Assembly: GCF_016616885.1 (NCBI RefSeq)
Contig: NZ_CP067102.1
Location: 7,282,501 to 7,346,500, forward strand
Direction: 5' to 3'
Length of the DNA stretch: 64,000 nt
DNA from: Bradyrhizobium diazoefficiens
Lineage (GTDB): Bacteria; Pseudomonadota; Alphaproteobacteria; Rhizobiales; Xanthobacteraceae
A program made the position numbers and the translations under genes. Below the pieces are notes generated by a model. That model was not told the DNA's origin and searched no databases. It saw only the letters and a list, made by a program, of their open reading frames with translations. Each line of letters opens with the position of its first letter. Position 1 is the first letter of the stretch. Of this stretch, positions 16,997-26,536 are shown piece after piece.

Positions 16997-19060
16997 ATGG
17001 TTCACGATTCCACCGACAATCCGGACGACGCACGCGCGCGCAAAGCGCCGCGAGCCGCGACCGCCGACGTCCCGCCCGAAGGGCTGACACCGCCGGACCT
17101 CGATCCCGCGGTTGCCGGTGGCGATGACGAGGACGATGCGCGGCTGCCGGATATTCTGGAAGAGAGCGGCGCGATCGGCGAAGAGCCGCTGGCGACCGGT
17201 CACGAGGCGATCGAGCGTGCGGTCCGGCTCGCGCCGACCTCGCCCGGCGTCTATCGCATGCTCAGTGCGCATGCCGACGTGCTCTATGTCGGCAAGGCCA
17301 AGAACGTCAAAAAGCGGCTGTCCAACTACGCGCGCCAGAGTGCGCCGCTGCCGGCGCGCATCCTGCGCATGATCGCGGCCACGGTGACCGTGGAGATCGT
17401 CTCGACCACGACCGAAACCGAGGCGCTGCTGCTGGAAGCCAACCTCATCAAGCAGCTGCGGCCGCGCTTCAACGTGCAGCTGCGCGACGACAAATCGTTT
17501 CCCTACATCCTGATCACCGGCGACCATTGGGCGCCGCAGATCCTGAAGCACCGCGGCGCGCAGACCCGCCCGGGGCGCTATTTCGGTCCGTTCGCCTCCG
17601 CCGGAGCCGTCAACCGCACCATCACGGCCTTGCAGCGCGCGTTCCTGATCCGCTCCTGCACGGATTCCTTCTTCGAGAGCCGCTCGCGGCCCTGCCTGCT
17701 CTACCAGATCCGCCGCTGCGCCGGTCCCTGCACCCGCGAGATCGACTTCGGAGGCTATACGACGCTGGTACGCGAAGCGACCGACTTCCTGTCCGGCAAG
17801 AGCCAGGCGGTGAAGCAGGAGCTTGCCGGCGAAATGGAGAAGGCGTCCGGCGAGCTCGAATTCGAGAGTGCGGCGCTCTATCGTGATCGCCTCGCCGCGC
17901 TGTCGGCGATCCAGTCGCAGCAGGGCATCAATCCGCGCACGGTGGAGGAAGCCGACGTGTTCGCCATCCACCAGGAAGGCGGCTTCTCCTGCGTCGAAGT
18001 GTTCTTCTTCCGCACCGGACAGAACTGGGGCAACCGCGCCTATTTCCCGCGCGCGGAAAAGACCTATACCCCGGAGGAAGTGCTGGGCTCATTCCTCGCC
18101 CAATTCTATGACGACAAGCCGCCGCCGAAGACCATCCTGCTCTCGCATGAGATCGAGGAGAGCGACCTGCTTGCCAACGCGCTGTCGATCAAGGCCGGCC
18201 ACAAGGTCGAGGTCACCACGCCCAAGCGCGGCGAGAAGAAGGAGCTCGTCACCCACGCGCTGACCAATGCGCGCGAGGCGCTCGGCCGCAAGCTCGCGGA
18301 TACCGCGACCCAAAGCCGCCTGCTCGACGCCATGGCGACGACGCTGAGCCTGCCGCATGCGCCCAAGCGCATCGAGGTCTACGACAACAGCCATATCCAG
18401 GGCACCAATGCGGTCGGCGCCATGATCGTCGCCGGCCCGGACGGTTTTGTGAAAAACCAATACCGCAAGTTCAACATCAAGTCGGAAGGGCTCACGCCCG
18501 GCGACGATTACGGCATGATGCGCGAGGTGCTGGAGCGCCGCTTCAAGCGTCTGATCAATCCGCCGGAAGAGAGCGCCACCAAGGCCAAGGACGACGATTT
18601 CCCGCAATGGCCCGATCTCGTGATCATCGACGGCGGCCGCGGCCAGCTCAACGCCGTCAGGGAGATCTTCACCAATCTCGGGCTCACCCAGGTGTCGCTG
18701 ATGTCGGTCGCCAAGGGGCCGGACCGGGATGCCGGCCGCGAGACCCTGTTCATGCCGGAGCGCGAGGCGATCAAGCTGGAGCCGCGCGACCCCGTGCTCT
18801 ATTTCATTCAGCGCCTGCGCGACGAGGCCCACCGCTTCGTCATCGGCTCGCACCGCAAGCTGCGCAAGAAGGACATTCGCGAGGCTGGCTTGCAGGAGAT
18901 TCCGGGCATCGGCCCGTCACGCAAACGTGCCTTGCTGCACCATTTCGGAACCCTGAAGGAGATCGAACGGGCCTCGATCGCCGATCTCGGCAAGGTTCCT
19001 GGGGTGAGCGCCGAGAGTGCCCGCAGGATTTTCGACTATTTCCATCCCCAGCCGGGGTGA
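16997..19060 (+). CDS. uvrC: UvrABC excinuclease subunit C
   Basis: Makes the two incisions of nucleotide excision repair. After an acidic extension of ~65 residues come the GIY-YIG nuclease (SPGVYRML...[14 protein letters not shown]), the Cys-containing block [13 protein letters not shown], a UVR helix ([21 protein letters not shown]), the RNase-H-like nuclease ([29 protein letters not shown]) and C-terminal helix-hairpin-helix repeats ([17 protein letters not shown]). Full length at 687 residues. It begins a run of plus-strand genes with pgsA, moaD and moaE. Confidence 0.97.
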   Translation: MVHDSTDNPDDARARKAPRAATADVPPEGLTPPDLDPAVAGGDDEDDARLPDILEESGAIGEEPLATGHEAIERAVRLAPTSPGVYRMLSAHADVLYVGKAKNVKKRLSNYARQSAPLPARILRMIAATVTVEIVSTTTETEALLLEANLIKQLRPRFNVQLRDDKSFPYILITGDHWAPQILKHRGAQTRPGRYFGPFASAGAVNRTITALQRAFLIRSCTDSFFESRSRPCLLYQIRRCAGPCTREIDFGGYTTLVREATDFLSGKSQAVKQELAGEMEKASGELEFESAALYRDRLAALSAIQSQQGINPRTVEEADVFAIHQEGGFSCVEVFFFRTGQNWGNRAYFPRAEKTYTPEEVLGSFLAQFYDDKPPPKTILLSHEIEESDLLANALSIKAGHKVEVTTPKRGEKKELVTHALTNAREALGRKLADTATQSRLLDAMATTLSLPHAPKRIEVYDNSHIQGTNAVGAMIVAGPDGFVKNQYRKFNIKSEGLTPGDDYGMMREVLERRFKRLINPPEESATKAKDDDFPQWPDLVIIDGGRGQLNAVREIFTNLGLTQVSLMSVAKGPDRDAGRETLFMPEREAIKLEPRDPVLYFIQRLRDEAHRFVIGSHRKLRKKDIREAGLQEIPGIGPSRKRALLHHFGTLKEIERASIADLGKVPGVSAESARRIFDYFHPQPG

Positions 19061-19154
19061 ACTAAACGGGCTGTAGTCATATGGTCGTCGCATCCCGCAC
19101 CCCAATTGGGGACGGACGGTTGACCTTCAGGCTTGAGCGGTATTGGTAGGACGG

Positions 19155-19772
19155 ATGAACATCGCCACGACACGAGGGACGACCAGCCGCGCGATGTCCC
19201 TCCCGAACATCCTGACCTATGGCCGGATCGCCGCGATCCCGGTCGTGGTCGGATGCATCTATGCGCAGTCGATCATGGACTACCCGCTGTGGCTGCGCTG
19301 GGTTGCGGTCGCGATCTTCATCGGCGCCGCGGTGACGGACTATCTCGACGGCTATTACGCGCGGATCTGGAATCAGCAATCGGCGTTCGGCCGGATGCTC
19401 GACCCGATCGCCGACAAGCTGCTGGTCGCCTCCTGCCTCTTGATGCTGGCCGCCGACGGCATCATCCACGGCTGGTCGCTGTGGGCCGCCATCGTGATCC
19501 TGTGCCGCGAGATCCTGGTCTCGGGCCTGCGCGAATACCTCGCGGCGCTGCGTGTCAGCGTGCCCGTGACCAAGCTCGCCAAATGGAAGACCACCGTTCA
19601 GCTCGTCGCCATCGGCTTCCTGCTCGCCGGTCCGGCCGGCGACGAGGTCATTCCCATGGTGTCGCTGATCGGCCTCGTCCTGCTGTGGGCCTCGGCGATC
19701 CTGACCATGTACACCGGCTACGACTATTTCCGCGCCGGCATCCATCACCTCATCAAGGAGGATGAGGGATGA
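19155..19772 (+). CDS. pgsA: CDP-diacylglycerol--glycerol-3-phosphate 3-phosphatidyltransferase
   Basis: Forms phosphatidylglycerol phosphate in the inner membrane. The protein has the CDP-alcohol phosphotransferase motif DGx2AR-x8-Gx3D-x3-D, seen as TDYLDGYYARIWNQQSAFGRML and DPIADKLL, and several hydrophobic helices. ATG 19155 was chosen; the stop overlaps the moaD start as ATGA. The uvrC-pgsA order is widely conserved in proteobacteria. Confidence 0.94.
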   Translation: MNIATTRGTTSRAMSLPNILTYGRIAAIPVVVGCIYAQSIMDYPLWLRWVAVAIFIGAAVTDYLDGYYARIWNQQSAFGRMLDPIADKLLVASCLLMLAADGIIHGWSLWAAIVILCREILVSGLREYLAALRVSVPVTKLAKWKTTVQLVAIGFLLAGPAGDEVIPMVSLIGLVLLWASAILTMYTGYDYFRAGIHHLIKEDEG

Positions 19773-20020
19773 AGGTGAAGTACTTCGCCTGGGTGCGCGA
19801 GCGCGTCGGCAAGGCCGAGGAGACGATCGAGCCGCCCGCAACCGTGCGCACCGTCGAGGAGCTGATCGCCTGGCTGTCCGGCCAGAGCGAGGCTTATGCC
19901 TACGCCTTCGAGAAGCCGAAGGTGATCCGCACCGCGATCGACCATGCCCACGTCAAGGCCGACGCCGCAATCGCGGGCGCCCGCGAGATCGCGTTCTTCC
20001 CGCCGATGACTGGCGGCTAG
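19769..20020 (+). CDS. moaD: Molybdopterin synthase sulfur carrier subunit
   Basis: An 83-residue ubiquitin-like protein ending in Gly-Gly (MTGG), the thiocarboxylated tail that donates sulfur to cyclic pyranopterin. KYFAWVRERVGK at the start and IAFFPPMTGG at the end are typical MoaD. Overlaps pgsA by 4 nt and lies 3 nt before moaE, its enzyme partner. Confidence 0.95.
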   Translation: MKVKYFAWVRERVGKAEETIEPPATVRTVEELIAWLSGQSEAYAYAFEKPKVIRTAIDHAHVKADAAIAGAREIAFFPPMTGG

Positions 20021-20023
20021 ATC

Positions 20024-20506
20024 ATGACCTCCCCTGTCACCACCTGCCCCGTCACCATCCGCATCCAGGAAGACGATTTCGACATCGCGCGCGAGATCGC
20101 GGTCCTGACCAAGAGCCGCACCGATATCGGGGCGGTCGTGAGCTTCTCCGGTATCTGCCGCACCGACGACGATAGTTCGAAGATCGCGGCGCTCACGCTC
20201 GAGCATTATCCCGGCATGGCAGAAGAAGAGATCAAGCGCCATGCCGACGAGGCTACATCGCGCTGGCCGCTCAACGGCGTCACGGTCATCCATCGCGTCG
20301 GGCGGTTCATTCCCGGCCAGAACATCGTGCTGGTGCTCACCGCCTCGCAACACCGCCGCGCGGCGTTCGAGGCAGCCGAATTCCTGATGGACTATCTCAA
20401 GACCAGCGCACCGTTCTGGAAGAAGGAAGAGAGCGCCACCGGCACCGGCTGGGTCGAGGCGCATGCCCGTGACGACGAAGCCGCCGCACGCTGGACCCGA
20501 TCCTGA
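20024..20506 (+). CDS. moaE: Molybdopterin synthase catalytic subunit
   Basis: Converts cyclic pyranopterin monophosphate to molybdopterin with MoaD. Recognisable blocks are GAVVSFSGICR, LEHYPGMAEEEI, VIHRVGRFIPGQNIVLVLTAS, RRAAFEAAEFLMDYLK and the active-site Lys region APFWKKEE. Length (160) is normal. Stop and prmB start overlap (TGATG). Confidence 0.96.
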   Translation: MTSPVTTCPVTIRIQEDDFDIAREIAVLTKSRTDIGAVVSFSGICRTDDDSSKIAALTLEHYPGMAEEEIKRHADEATSRWPLNGVTVIHRVGRFIPGQNIVLVLTASQHRRAAFEAAEFLMDYLKTSAPFWKKEESATGTGWVEAHARDDEAAARWTRS

Positions 20507-21465
20507 TGGCAAGAGCTGTGAGAAAGCCTACGCGCGGCCGCGCCGCGCCAAAACTCGCGAAGGTCGGACGCGGCGAGCTGCTCACGCTGATCGATTTCGT
20601 CCGCTATGCGGTCAGCCGCTTCGTCGAGGCGAGACTTGCCTTTGCCCACGGCACGACCGATCCGGTCGCGGAAGCCGTCTTCCTGGTCTGCGAGGCCCTG
20701 CACCTGCATCCTGACCAGTTCGAGATGTTTGGCCATGCCTGCGTCACCGCCGCAGAAGGCAAGACCCTGCTCGACCTCATCCATCAGCGCGTGACGACGC
20801 GCAAACCGACGGCCTATCTCGTCAACAAGATTTACATGCGCGGCCTGCCGTTCTACGTCGACGAGCGCGTCATCGTTCCGCGCTCCTTCATCGGCGAGCT
20901 GCTGGATTCGCATTTCGGCGGCGACGGCGAAGCGGGTTCGCTGATCGACGACCCCACGGCCGTCGAGCGCGTGCTCGATCTCTGCACGGGATCGGGATGT
21001 CTTGCGATCCTCGCCGCGTATCATTTCCCCAATGCCGTGGTCGATGCGGTCGACGTCTCCAAGGGCGCGCTAGAAGTCGCCGCGCGCAACGTTCGGGAAC
21101 ATGGGCTGGATGAGCGGATCGCGCTCCATCGGGGCGACCTGTTCGCGCCGCTCGATACCAACAAATACGATCTGATCATCACCAACCCGCCCTACGTCGA
21201 CGCCGAAGGCATGGCGGCACTGCCGCCGGAATGCCGGGCCGAGCCGAAGCTCGCCTTCGACGGCGGCGCGGACGGTCTCGACGTGATCCGCCGCATCGTG
21301 CGCGATGCGCCCGATCACCTCACGTCGGATGGCGGCCTCCTCTGCGAGATCGGCCGCGGTCGCGAGCTGGTCGACGATGCCTTTCCGGAACTGCCGCTGC
21401 TCTGGCTCGATACCGAGGAGTCCGAGGGCGAAGTGTTCTGGATCGCAGCCGCCGATCTCGGCTGA
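20506..21465 (+). CDS. prmB: 50S ribosomal protein L3 N(5)-glutamine methyltransferase
   Basis: SAM-dependent methyltransferase of the HemK/PrmB family. The sequence has the IVPRSFIGELLD block typical of PrmB, the SAM site VLDLCTGSGCLAILAAY, VDAVDVSKGAL, and the glutamine-binding NPPYVDAEG. The N-terminal ~25 residues are basic and probably flexible. Starts in the moaE stop (TGATG), so probably translated by coupling. Confidence 0.93.
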   Translation: MARAVRKPTRGRAAPKLAKVGRGELLTLIDFVRYAVSRFVEARLAFAHGTTDPVAEAVFLVCEALHLHPDQFEMFGHACVTAAEGKTLLDLIHQRVTTRKPTAYLVNKIYMRGLPFYVDERVIVPRSFIGELLDSHFGGDGEAGSLIDDPTAVERVLDLCTGSGCLAILAAYHFPNAVVDAVDVSKGALEVAARNVREHGLDERIALHRGDLFAPLDTNKYDLIITNPPYVDAEGMAALPPECRAEPKLAFDGGADGLDVIRRIVRDAPDHLTSDGGLLCEIGRGRELVDDAFPELPLLWLDTEESEGEVFWIAAADLG

Positions 21466-21545
21466 TCGAGCGCGCGCGGCGGAACAAGTCAAATTCCGCC
21501 ACGTTCATCCCCCGACGAATGTACTCGCTCTCGGAGGATGTCCGC

Positions 21546-22127
21546 ATGCTCGCGCCATCGGGCGAATTGCTGCGCGCCGGCATGGCGCTGAAACTCAACC
21601 AGCTCAAGCGCGCGGCGCAGTCTTACTTGCGTGACCGCACCAGCCAGACCACCGGACGCCTGACGTCTTACGCTGTCGCGGCCGGACTGCTCGCAGTGGC
21701 GGGGCTGTTCCTGATCGCGGCCCTCTTTGTCGGCCTGATCGCACTCTACCTTTGGGTTGCCATCACCTACGGACAATTCTGGGGCCTTGGCGCCGTTGCG
21801 GCCGTGCTTTTGGTGCTCGCCGCCGTCTGCGCCGGGGTGGCGATGGCGCAAATGAATCGCCGGACCAAGCCGATCGTGCCGCTCGCCAGCCGCATGCGGG
21901 TGGCGATCGCCACGCCGCGGATCCCGCGCGGCACGGTCAAGCAGGCGGTCAAGGAAGTCGCGACAACAATTCCATTGGTGCCGCTCGCGCCGGGCGAACG
22001 CGGCCATGGCGGCAACGCTTCACCAACGCGCACCAACCGCCCCGTGCAGCTTGGCCTGATGCTTGCCGCGATCGGATTGCTGGGTTTCACGGCCGCCCGC
22101 CGGCGACGTCACCGACTGGACGCCTGA
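21546..22127 (+). CDS. Membrane protein, phage-holin-superfamily-like (not a phage gene)
   Basis: A 193-residue protein with two central hydrophobic helices (YAVAAGLLAVAGLFLIAALF and AVAAVLLVLAAVCAGVAMA) and a third near the C-terminus (LGLMLAAIGLLGFTAA). This is the pattern of the small family often labelled phage holin superfamily III/DUF1469 in chromosomes. GGAGG at 21533-21537 places the start at ATG 21546, 8 nt downstream. It ends 1 nt before the YihY gene, suggesting an operon. Function unknown. Confidence 0.7.
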   Translation: MLAPSGELLRAGMALKLNQLKRAAQSYLRDRTSQTTGRLTSYAVAAGLLAVAGLFLIAALFVGLIALYLWVAITYGQFWGLGAVAAVLLVLAAVCAGVAMAQMNRRTKPIVPLASRMRVAIATPRIPRGTVKQAVKEVATTIPLVPLAPGERGHGGNASPTRTNRPVQLGLMLAAIGLLGFTAARRRRHRLDA

Positions 22128-22128
22128 C

Positions 22129-23259
22129 ATGCGTGCGCGGCACAGCGAGCAGCTCGACTCCTGGCTGCTGGTCGCCGCCACGGCCATCTTCGTTCTCACC
22201 GCGGAACGCTATTTCCAGGAGCCGGGGCGCGTCCGGCCGGGACCGCCGCAAGACCATCGCAACAACGAAGCGAATTCACCGGAAACCAACCCGGCAAGTG
22301 CGGCCATGCAGCCCGGCCATGGCCGACGCTCGAAGAGCCCGTTCAAAATCCCCTGGGCGGGCTGGAAGGATATCTTCTGGCGCACCTATCAGCGCATCGA
22401 CGACGACCGCCTGCTCGCGACCGCGGGCGGCGTCGTGTTCTTCGGGCTGCTCGCGATCTTTCCCGCCGTGACCGCGCTGGTCTCGTCGTACGGGCTGTTC
22501 GCCGATCCCTCAACGATCAGCGCCAACCTTCAGACGCTTGCGACAATGCTGCCCGAGGGCTCGTTCCAGATTGTCCAGGACCAGGTCGCACGCGTCGTAT
22601 CGAAAGGCAATACCGCGCTCGGGGCCGCCTTCCTGTTCGGCCTCGTACTCGCAGTCTGGAGCGCCAACGCCGGGGTCAAAGCCATCTTCGATGCCCTCAA
22701 CGTCGCCTATGAAGAACGCGAGAAGCGCAGTTTCATCAAGCTGAACCTGATTTCCCTGAGCTTCACCGTCGGCGGCATCGCGGCGCTGCTGTTGATGGTC
22801 GGCGCCGTGGTCGCTTTCCCGCTGGCACTCGATCATCTCGGCATCGCGCCCGAGAGCAAGCTGATCGCCGCGCTGGCGCGCTGGCCCCTTTTGCTCGTCA
22901 TCCTGCTGGCGGCGCTCGCCATCCTCTACCGCTTCGCGCCGAGCCGCGACGCGCCCCGCTGGCAATGGCTGAGCATCGGCGCGGTGACCGCCGCCCTGCT
23001 CTGGATCGCCGGCTCGGCGCTGCTGTCCTGGTATCTTTCGGCGTTCGCCAATTACAACGCGACCTACGGCTCACTTGGGGCTGCGATCGGTCTGATGACG
23101 TGGATGTGGATGTCGGCGATCGTGATCATGTTCGGCGCCGAGCTGAATTCGGAGATCGAACGGCAAACCCTGCGCGATACGACCACCGGGCGGCCCAAAC
23201 CGCTCGGCAGCCGCGAGGCGGTCTCAGCCGACACGGTCGGCGCCGGCGCGCCGTCCTGA
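22129..23259 (+). CDS. YihY/BrkB-family inner-membrane protein
   Basis: A 376-residue polytopic protein. After a short N-terminal helix and a ~60-residue polar linker come the YihY features: AGGVVFFGLLAIFPAVTALVSSYG, WSANAGVKAIFDALNVAYEE, several long hydrophobic helices, and the terminal NATYGSLGAAIGLMTWMW block. YihY/BrkB proteins are widespread with no settled biochemical role; the RNase BN name is historical. Next to the small membrane protein upstream, so the two may act together. Confidence 0.88.
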   Translation: MRARHSEQLDSWLLVAATAIFVLTAERYFQEPGRVRPGPPQDHRNNEANSPETNPASAAMQPGHGRRSKSPFKIPWAGWKDIFWRTYQRIDDDRLLATAGGVVFFGLLAIFPAVTALVSSYGLFADPSTISANLQTLATMLPEGSFQIVQDQVARVVSKGNTALGAAFLFGLVLAVWSANAGVKAIFDALNVAYEEREKRSFIKLNLISLSFTVGGIAALLLMVGAVVAFPLALDHLGIAPESKLIAALARWPLLLVILLAALAILYRFAPSRDAPRWQWLSIGAVTAALLWIAGSALLSWYLSAFANYNATYGSLGAAIGLMTWMWMSAIVIMFGAELNSEIERQTLRDTTTGRPKPLGSREAVSADTVGAGAPS

Positions 23260-23409
23260 CTGCTTCCATGCGCCTGAGGCCGCTATCCCCTCGAATCAAC
23301 AATGATGTTACGATGATGCGGGCTTGGGGAGCATGAGGCGCAACGGGTGCGAATTGCGACCCGTGTTTTCCCGGGTGAGGCAGTCAGCTCTTGAGGTGTA
23401 ACGCGCGGC

Positions 23410-24876
23410 ATGATTCGCATTTCGACGATCTTCATCGCCATCTGCATGGTTCTGGTCGCGGCATCGCTCGGGCTCGTGCTCTACGCGGTCGCCGGCATCA
23501 GCGGAACCGAATCCGCGATCGTGGCGCTGACTGCGCTGACCTTCCTGATCCTCTACAACGCGGTCTCGATGCGACTGCGCGACCGCAGCGACGTCGGCGG
23601 CCAGATCGCCGACCTCTCCCGCGGCACCGCCGACCTCGCCCGCCAGGTGGCCGAGTTCGGGCGCCGGCTCGCCGCCATCGAGGGCCGTGTCGCCTCGTCC
23701 AATTCGACCAATTCCGATCGTGTCCAGTCGGTGGTGGGCGAGATCAACGAACTCGGCGGGCTGGTCAGGCAGCTTGCCGCCACGGTGTCGACCCATGAGG
23801 ATCTGCTGGCCGGTCACGCGCCGGCCCCCGCCCCGGTCGCCAGTCCGGAGCCGGAGGCGCCGATCGACCTGACTGCCCCCTTCGAGGAGCGACTGGCCGC
23901 TCCTCCGCCGCTTCCCGCACCCCCGCGGCCGACGCCGCCGGCCGTCCAGACCCAGACCGCCAATGCCGTTCAGACGGTCAACGGCCGCAACCAGACCCAG
24001 ATGCTGGCGATGCTGCGCAACGCCATCGACGAGAACCGCATCGACATCTTCCTCCAGCCGATGGTGACGCTGCCGCAGCGCAAGGTCCGCTTCTACGAGG
24101 CGGTGACCCGGGTGCGCGACGAGCGCGACCAGCTGATGGCCGCGGAAGAGTTCATCAGCATCGCCGAGGCCTCCGGGCTGATCGGACGCATCGACAACAT
24201 GGTGTTGCTGCGCTGTGTCCAGGTGTTGCGCCGGCTGATGGTGCGCAACAAGGATGTCGGCGTGTTCTGCAACGTCGCGGCCTCGACGCTCGGCAATTCC
24301 ACCACATTCGCGCAATGCCTCGACTTCCTCGAGGCCAACCGCGCCCTGGCGCCGTCGCTGGTGCTGGAGTTCAAGCAGTCGACGTTCCGCGGACTCGGCC
24401 CCGCCGAAACCGAGAATCTCGCGGCCCTCGCGCAGCGCGGCTTCCGCTTCTCGATCGACCATGTCACGGACTTGCGGATCGAGCCGCGCGAGCTCGCCGA
24501 TCGCGGCGTGCGCTTCATCAAGGTGCCTGCATCCCTGCTGCTCGACCCGAAGCAGGCGTCGACCTCGGACATTCATCCCTCCGACCTGTCCGACCTGCTC
24601 GGCCGCTTCGGCATCGACCTGATCGCGGAACGGATCGAGGGCGAGCGCGCGGTGGTCGACTTGCTCGACTATGACGTGCGGTTCGGCCAAGGCTTTCTGT
24701 TCGCGCCGCCCCGGCCATTGCGGCCCGAGGGGGCATCTGCTACCGGCGGGGCCGCGTCGAACCCGACGCAGGACATTCAGGGATCCAATGGCCAGGGAAC
24801 ACCAAGCCCAGGCGCGGCGCCTGCCGCCCCGTCATCGCGCATCACCGGCAACGCGGCGCTGGCGCGACGCATCTGA
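23410..24876 (+). CDS. Membrane EAL-domain protein, probably non-catalytic (TipF-like)
   Basis: A 488-residue protein: two N-terminal hydrophobic helices (first ~55 residues), a coiled coil (~60-130), a Pro/Ala-rich linker, and an EAL domain (~200-440). The EAL core is altered: E230 is kept in YEAVTRV, Asn in CNVAAS, Lys in FIKVPAS and Glu in AERIE, but the usual DDFG is IDHV with His351 in place of the second Asp. Two TM helices, coiled coil and EAL match Caulobacter TipF, a c-di-GMP-binding flagellar polarity factor. So I read it as a c-di-GMP receptor rather than a phosphodiesterase; inference. Confidence 0.8.
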   Translation: MIRISTIFIAICMVLVAASLGLVLYAVAGISGTESAIVALTALTFLILYNAVSMRLRDRSDVGGQIADLSRGTADLARQVAEFGRRLAAIEGRVASSNSTNSDRVQSVVGEINELGGLVRQLAATVSTHEDLLAGHAPAPAPVASPEPEAPIDLTAPFEERLAAPPPLPAPPRPTPPAVQTQTANAVQTVNGRNQTQMLAMLRNAIDENRIDIFLQPMVTLPQRKVRFYEAVTRVRDERDQLMAAEEFISIAEASGLIGRIDNMVLLRCVQVLRRLMVRNKDVGVFCNVAASTLGNSTTFAQCLDFLEANRALAPSLVLEFKQSTFRGLGPAETENLAALAQRGFRFSIDHVTDLRIEPRELADRGVRFIKVPASLLLDPKQASTSDIHPSDLSDLLGRFGIDLIAERIEGERAVVDLLDYDVRFGQGFLFAPPRPLRPEGASATGGAASNPTQDIQGSNGQGTPSPGAAPAAPSSRITGNAALARRI

Positions 24877-24891
24877 TCGGCCGCAGGCATC

Positions 24892-25746
24892 ATGACCACG
24901 CTGCATTTCGCCCGAAGCCTGCGCGAGCTCGTGGGCGGGGTCGATGTCGTGCTCAGCGACATCTGGGGCGTCGTCCATAACGGGCTGGAATCGTTCCCCG
25001 AAGCCTGCGAGGCGCTGCACACCTATCGCAGCCGCGGCGGTACGGTGATCCTGATCACCAACGCGCCGCGCCCGGCCGACTCCGTGCAGCGGCAATTGCG
25101 CAAGCTCGGCGTCGCCGACGAGACCTATGACGCGATCGTCTCCTCGGGCGATTTGACGCGACTCTATGTCGCCGAGCACCCCGGACGAAAAATGTTCTGG
25201 CTCGGACCCGAGCGCGACAACTCGATCTATCGCGGCCTCGATGCGACGACCGCGCCGCTGGAAGAGGCCGACTACATCGTCTGCACCGGCCTCTATGACG
25301 ACGAGACCGAGACCGCGGAAGACTATCGCGGCATGATGCTGAAGGCGCGCGAGCGCAAGCTGACGCTGGTCTGTGCCAACCCCGACATCGTGGTCGAGCG
25401 CGGCGACCGGCTGATCTATTGCGCCGGCGCGATCGCCGAGCTGTATCGTGAGCTTGGCGGCGAGGTGATCTTCTACGGCAAGCCGCACCGGCCGATCTAC
25501 GAGCGCGCCATGACGCTCGCGGGCGAGCGCCAGGGCCACCCGATCGACCGGAAAAAGGTGCTGGCGATCGGCGATTCCGTCCGCACCGACCTGACCGGCG
25601 CGCGCGAATTCGGCATCGACTGCCTGTTCGTCACCCGCGGCATCCATGCCGAGGAGTTCGAGGGCCTCGACCAGCTCGATCCCAAGTCAGTGACGGAATT
25701 GTTCGGCCACCCACCGAAGGCGCTGATGCGCGAATTGAAGTGGTGA
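24892..25746 (+). CDS. HAD-superfamily class IIA hydrolase (NagD-like)
   Basis: A 284-residue phosphatase-like protein: nucleophile motif I as VVLSDIWGVVHNG, motif II ILITNAPRP, motif III Lys in FYGKPHRPIYERA and motif IV VLAIGDSVRTDLTGA. This matches the TIGR01459 subfamily found next to ribF or ileS in alphaproteobacteria. The substrate is unknown; a sugar or nucleotide phosphate is likely. It starts 15 nt after the EAL gene. Confidence 0.88.
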   Translation: MTTLHFARSLRELVGGVDVVLSDIWGVVHNGLESFPEACEALHTYRSRGGTVILITNAPRPADSVQRQLRKLGVADETYDAIVSSGDLTRLYVAEHPGRKMFWLGPERDNSIYRGLDATTAPLEEADYIVCTGLYDDETETAEDYRGMMLKARERKLTLVCANPDIVVERGDRLIYCAGAIAELYRELGGEVIFYGKPHRPIYERAMTLAGERQGHPIDRKKVLAIGDSVRTDLTGAREFGIDCLFVTRGIHAEEFEGLDQLDPKSVTELFGHPPKALMRELKW

Positions 25747-25758
25747 TTTTCCAGCATC

Positions 25759-25837
25759 GTCATTCCGGGGCAGTGCGTCAGCACTGAACCCGGAATCTCG
25801 AGATTCCGGGTTCGCCCTTCGGGCGCCCCGGAACGAC
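25759..25837. repeat. Palindromic intergenic repeat, family A (short form)
   Basis: Ends GTCATTCCGGGGC and GCCCCGGAACGAC, with inner GAATCTCGAGATTC. It lies after the HAD gene and before the bidirectional hairpin of the cheY-like gene. Confidence 0.85.
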
Positions 25838-25850
25838 AAATCCCAACGCA

Positions 25851-25879
25851 GAAAGCCCGGGACAAGCGTCCGGGCTTTC
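25851..25879 (-). terminator. Hairpin terminator between HAD and cheY-like genes
   Basis: GAAAGCCCGG (25851-25860) pairs with CCGGGCTTTC (25870-25879), a 10-bp stem around a 9-nt loop, with the T stretches inside the arms. It could serve both convergent genes; the minus-strand receiver gene ends 31 nt away. Confidence 0.75.
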
Positions 25880-25909
25880 CAAATTGAGCTGATGGCGTCA
25901 ATCGCGCGC

Positions 25910-26305
25910 TTACGCGCTCGCCATGTCGGGGAAGACCGCCTCGATCTTGGTCTTCAGCGTCGCCGCGTTGAACGGCTTGACGATGTAGTTGTTCACGCCG
26001 GCCTTCTTGGCCGCGATCACGTTCTCGGTCTTCGATTCCGCCGTGATCATGATGAAAGGCGTGGTGGCGAGGTTCGGATCTGCCCGCACTTCGCGGAGCA
26101 GGTCGTAACCCGTCATCGGCTCCATGTTCCAGTCTGAAATCACGAGCCCGTACTTCTTGCCGCGCATCTTGTTCAGCGCCGCCGAACCGTCGCTGGCATC
26201 ATCGATATTATCGAAGCCAAGCTGCTTCAGCAGATTCCGGATGATACGGATCATGGTGCTGTAGTCATCCACCACCAGAACCGGCATCGACAAATCAACC
26301 GCCAT
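25910..26305 (-). CDS. cheY: CheY-like single-domain response regulator
   Basis: A 131-residue receiver with no output domain. Acidic pocket in LVVDDYSTMIRIIRNLL, phospho-acceptor Asp58 in VISDWNMEPMTG, MITAES and Lys110 in YIVKPFN. The sequence is typical of CheY1-type chemotaxis regulators that act on the flagellar motor. No other che gene is nearby, so the kinase partner is elsewhere. ATG 26305 follows GGGGGAG; the longer frame to 26383 has an unrelated extension. Confidence 0.9.
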   Translation of the reverse strand: MAVDLSMPVLVVDDYSTMIRIIRNLLKQLGFDNIDDASDGSAALNKMRGKKYGLVISDWNMEPMTGYDLLREVRADPNLATTPFIMITAESKTENVIAAKKAGVNNYIVKPFNAATLKTKIEAVFPDMASA

Positions 26306-26536
26306 CTCGACTCCCCCAACGCGTACCCAGGAATATTCAAAATCGGACCTGACAGGCCGGAGCCCGTCAGTTCCACCTCCCAAGCACTAGCACCAAGGCG
26401 TTAAACAGCGCGTTAACTGGAGCGACCCGCGAGGGATCGAAATCATGTTCCTTGCGCCCGCCCCCGCCCCGCTTGACTTCATCGGCCGGCTCACGCCACG
26501 GTCCCGGCCGGTCCCGCCGGCTTGAGAATTCCCCTG

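Noticed and set aside
21546..22127. Prophage remnant suggested by the holin-like annotation
   Set aside because: There is no other phage gene nearby, and this small membrane family is common in chromosomal operons with YihY.
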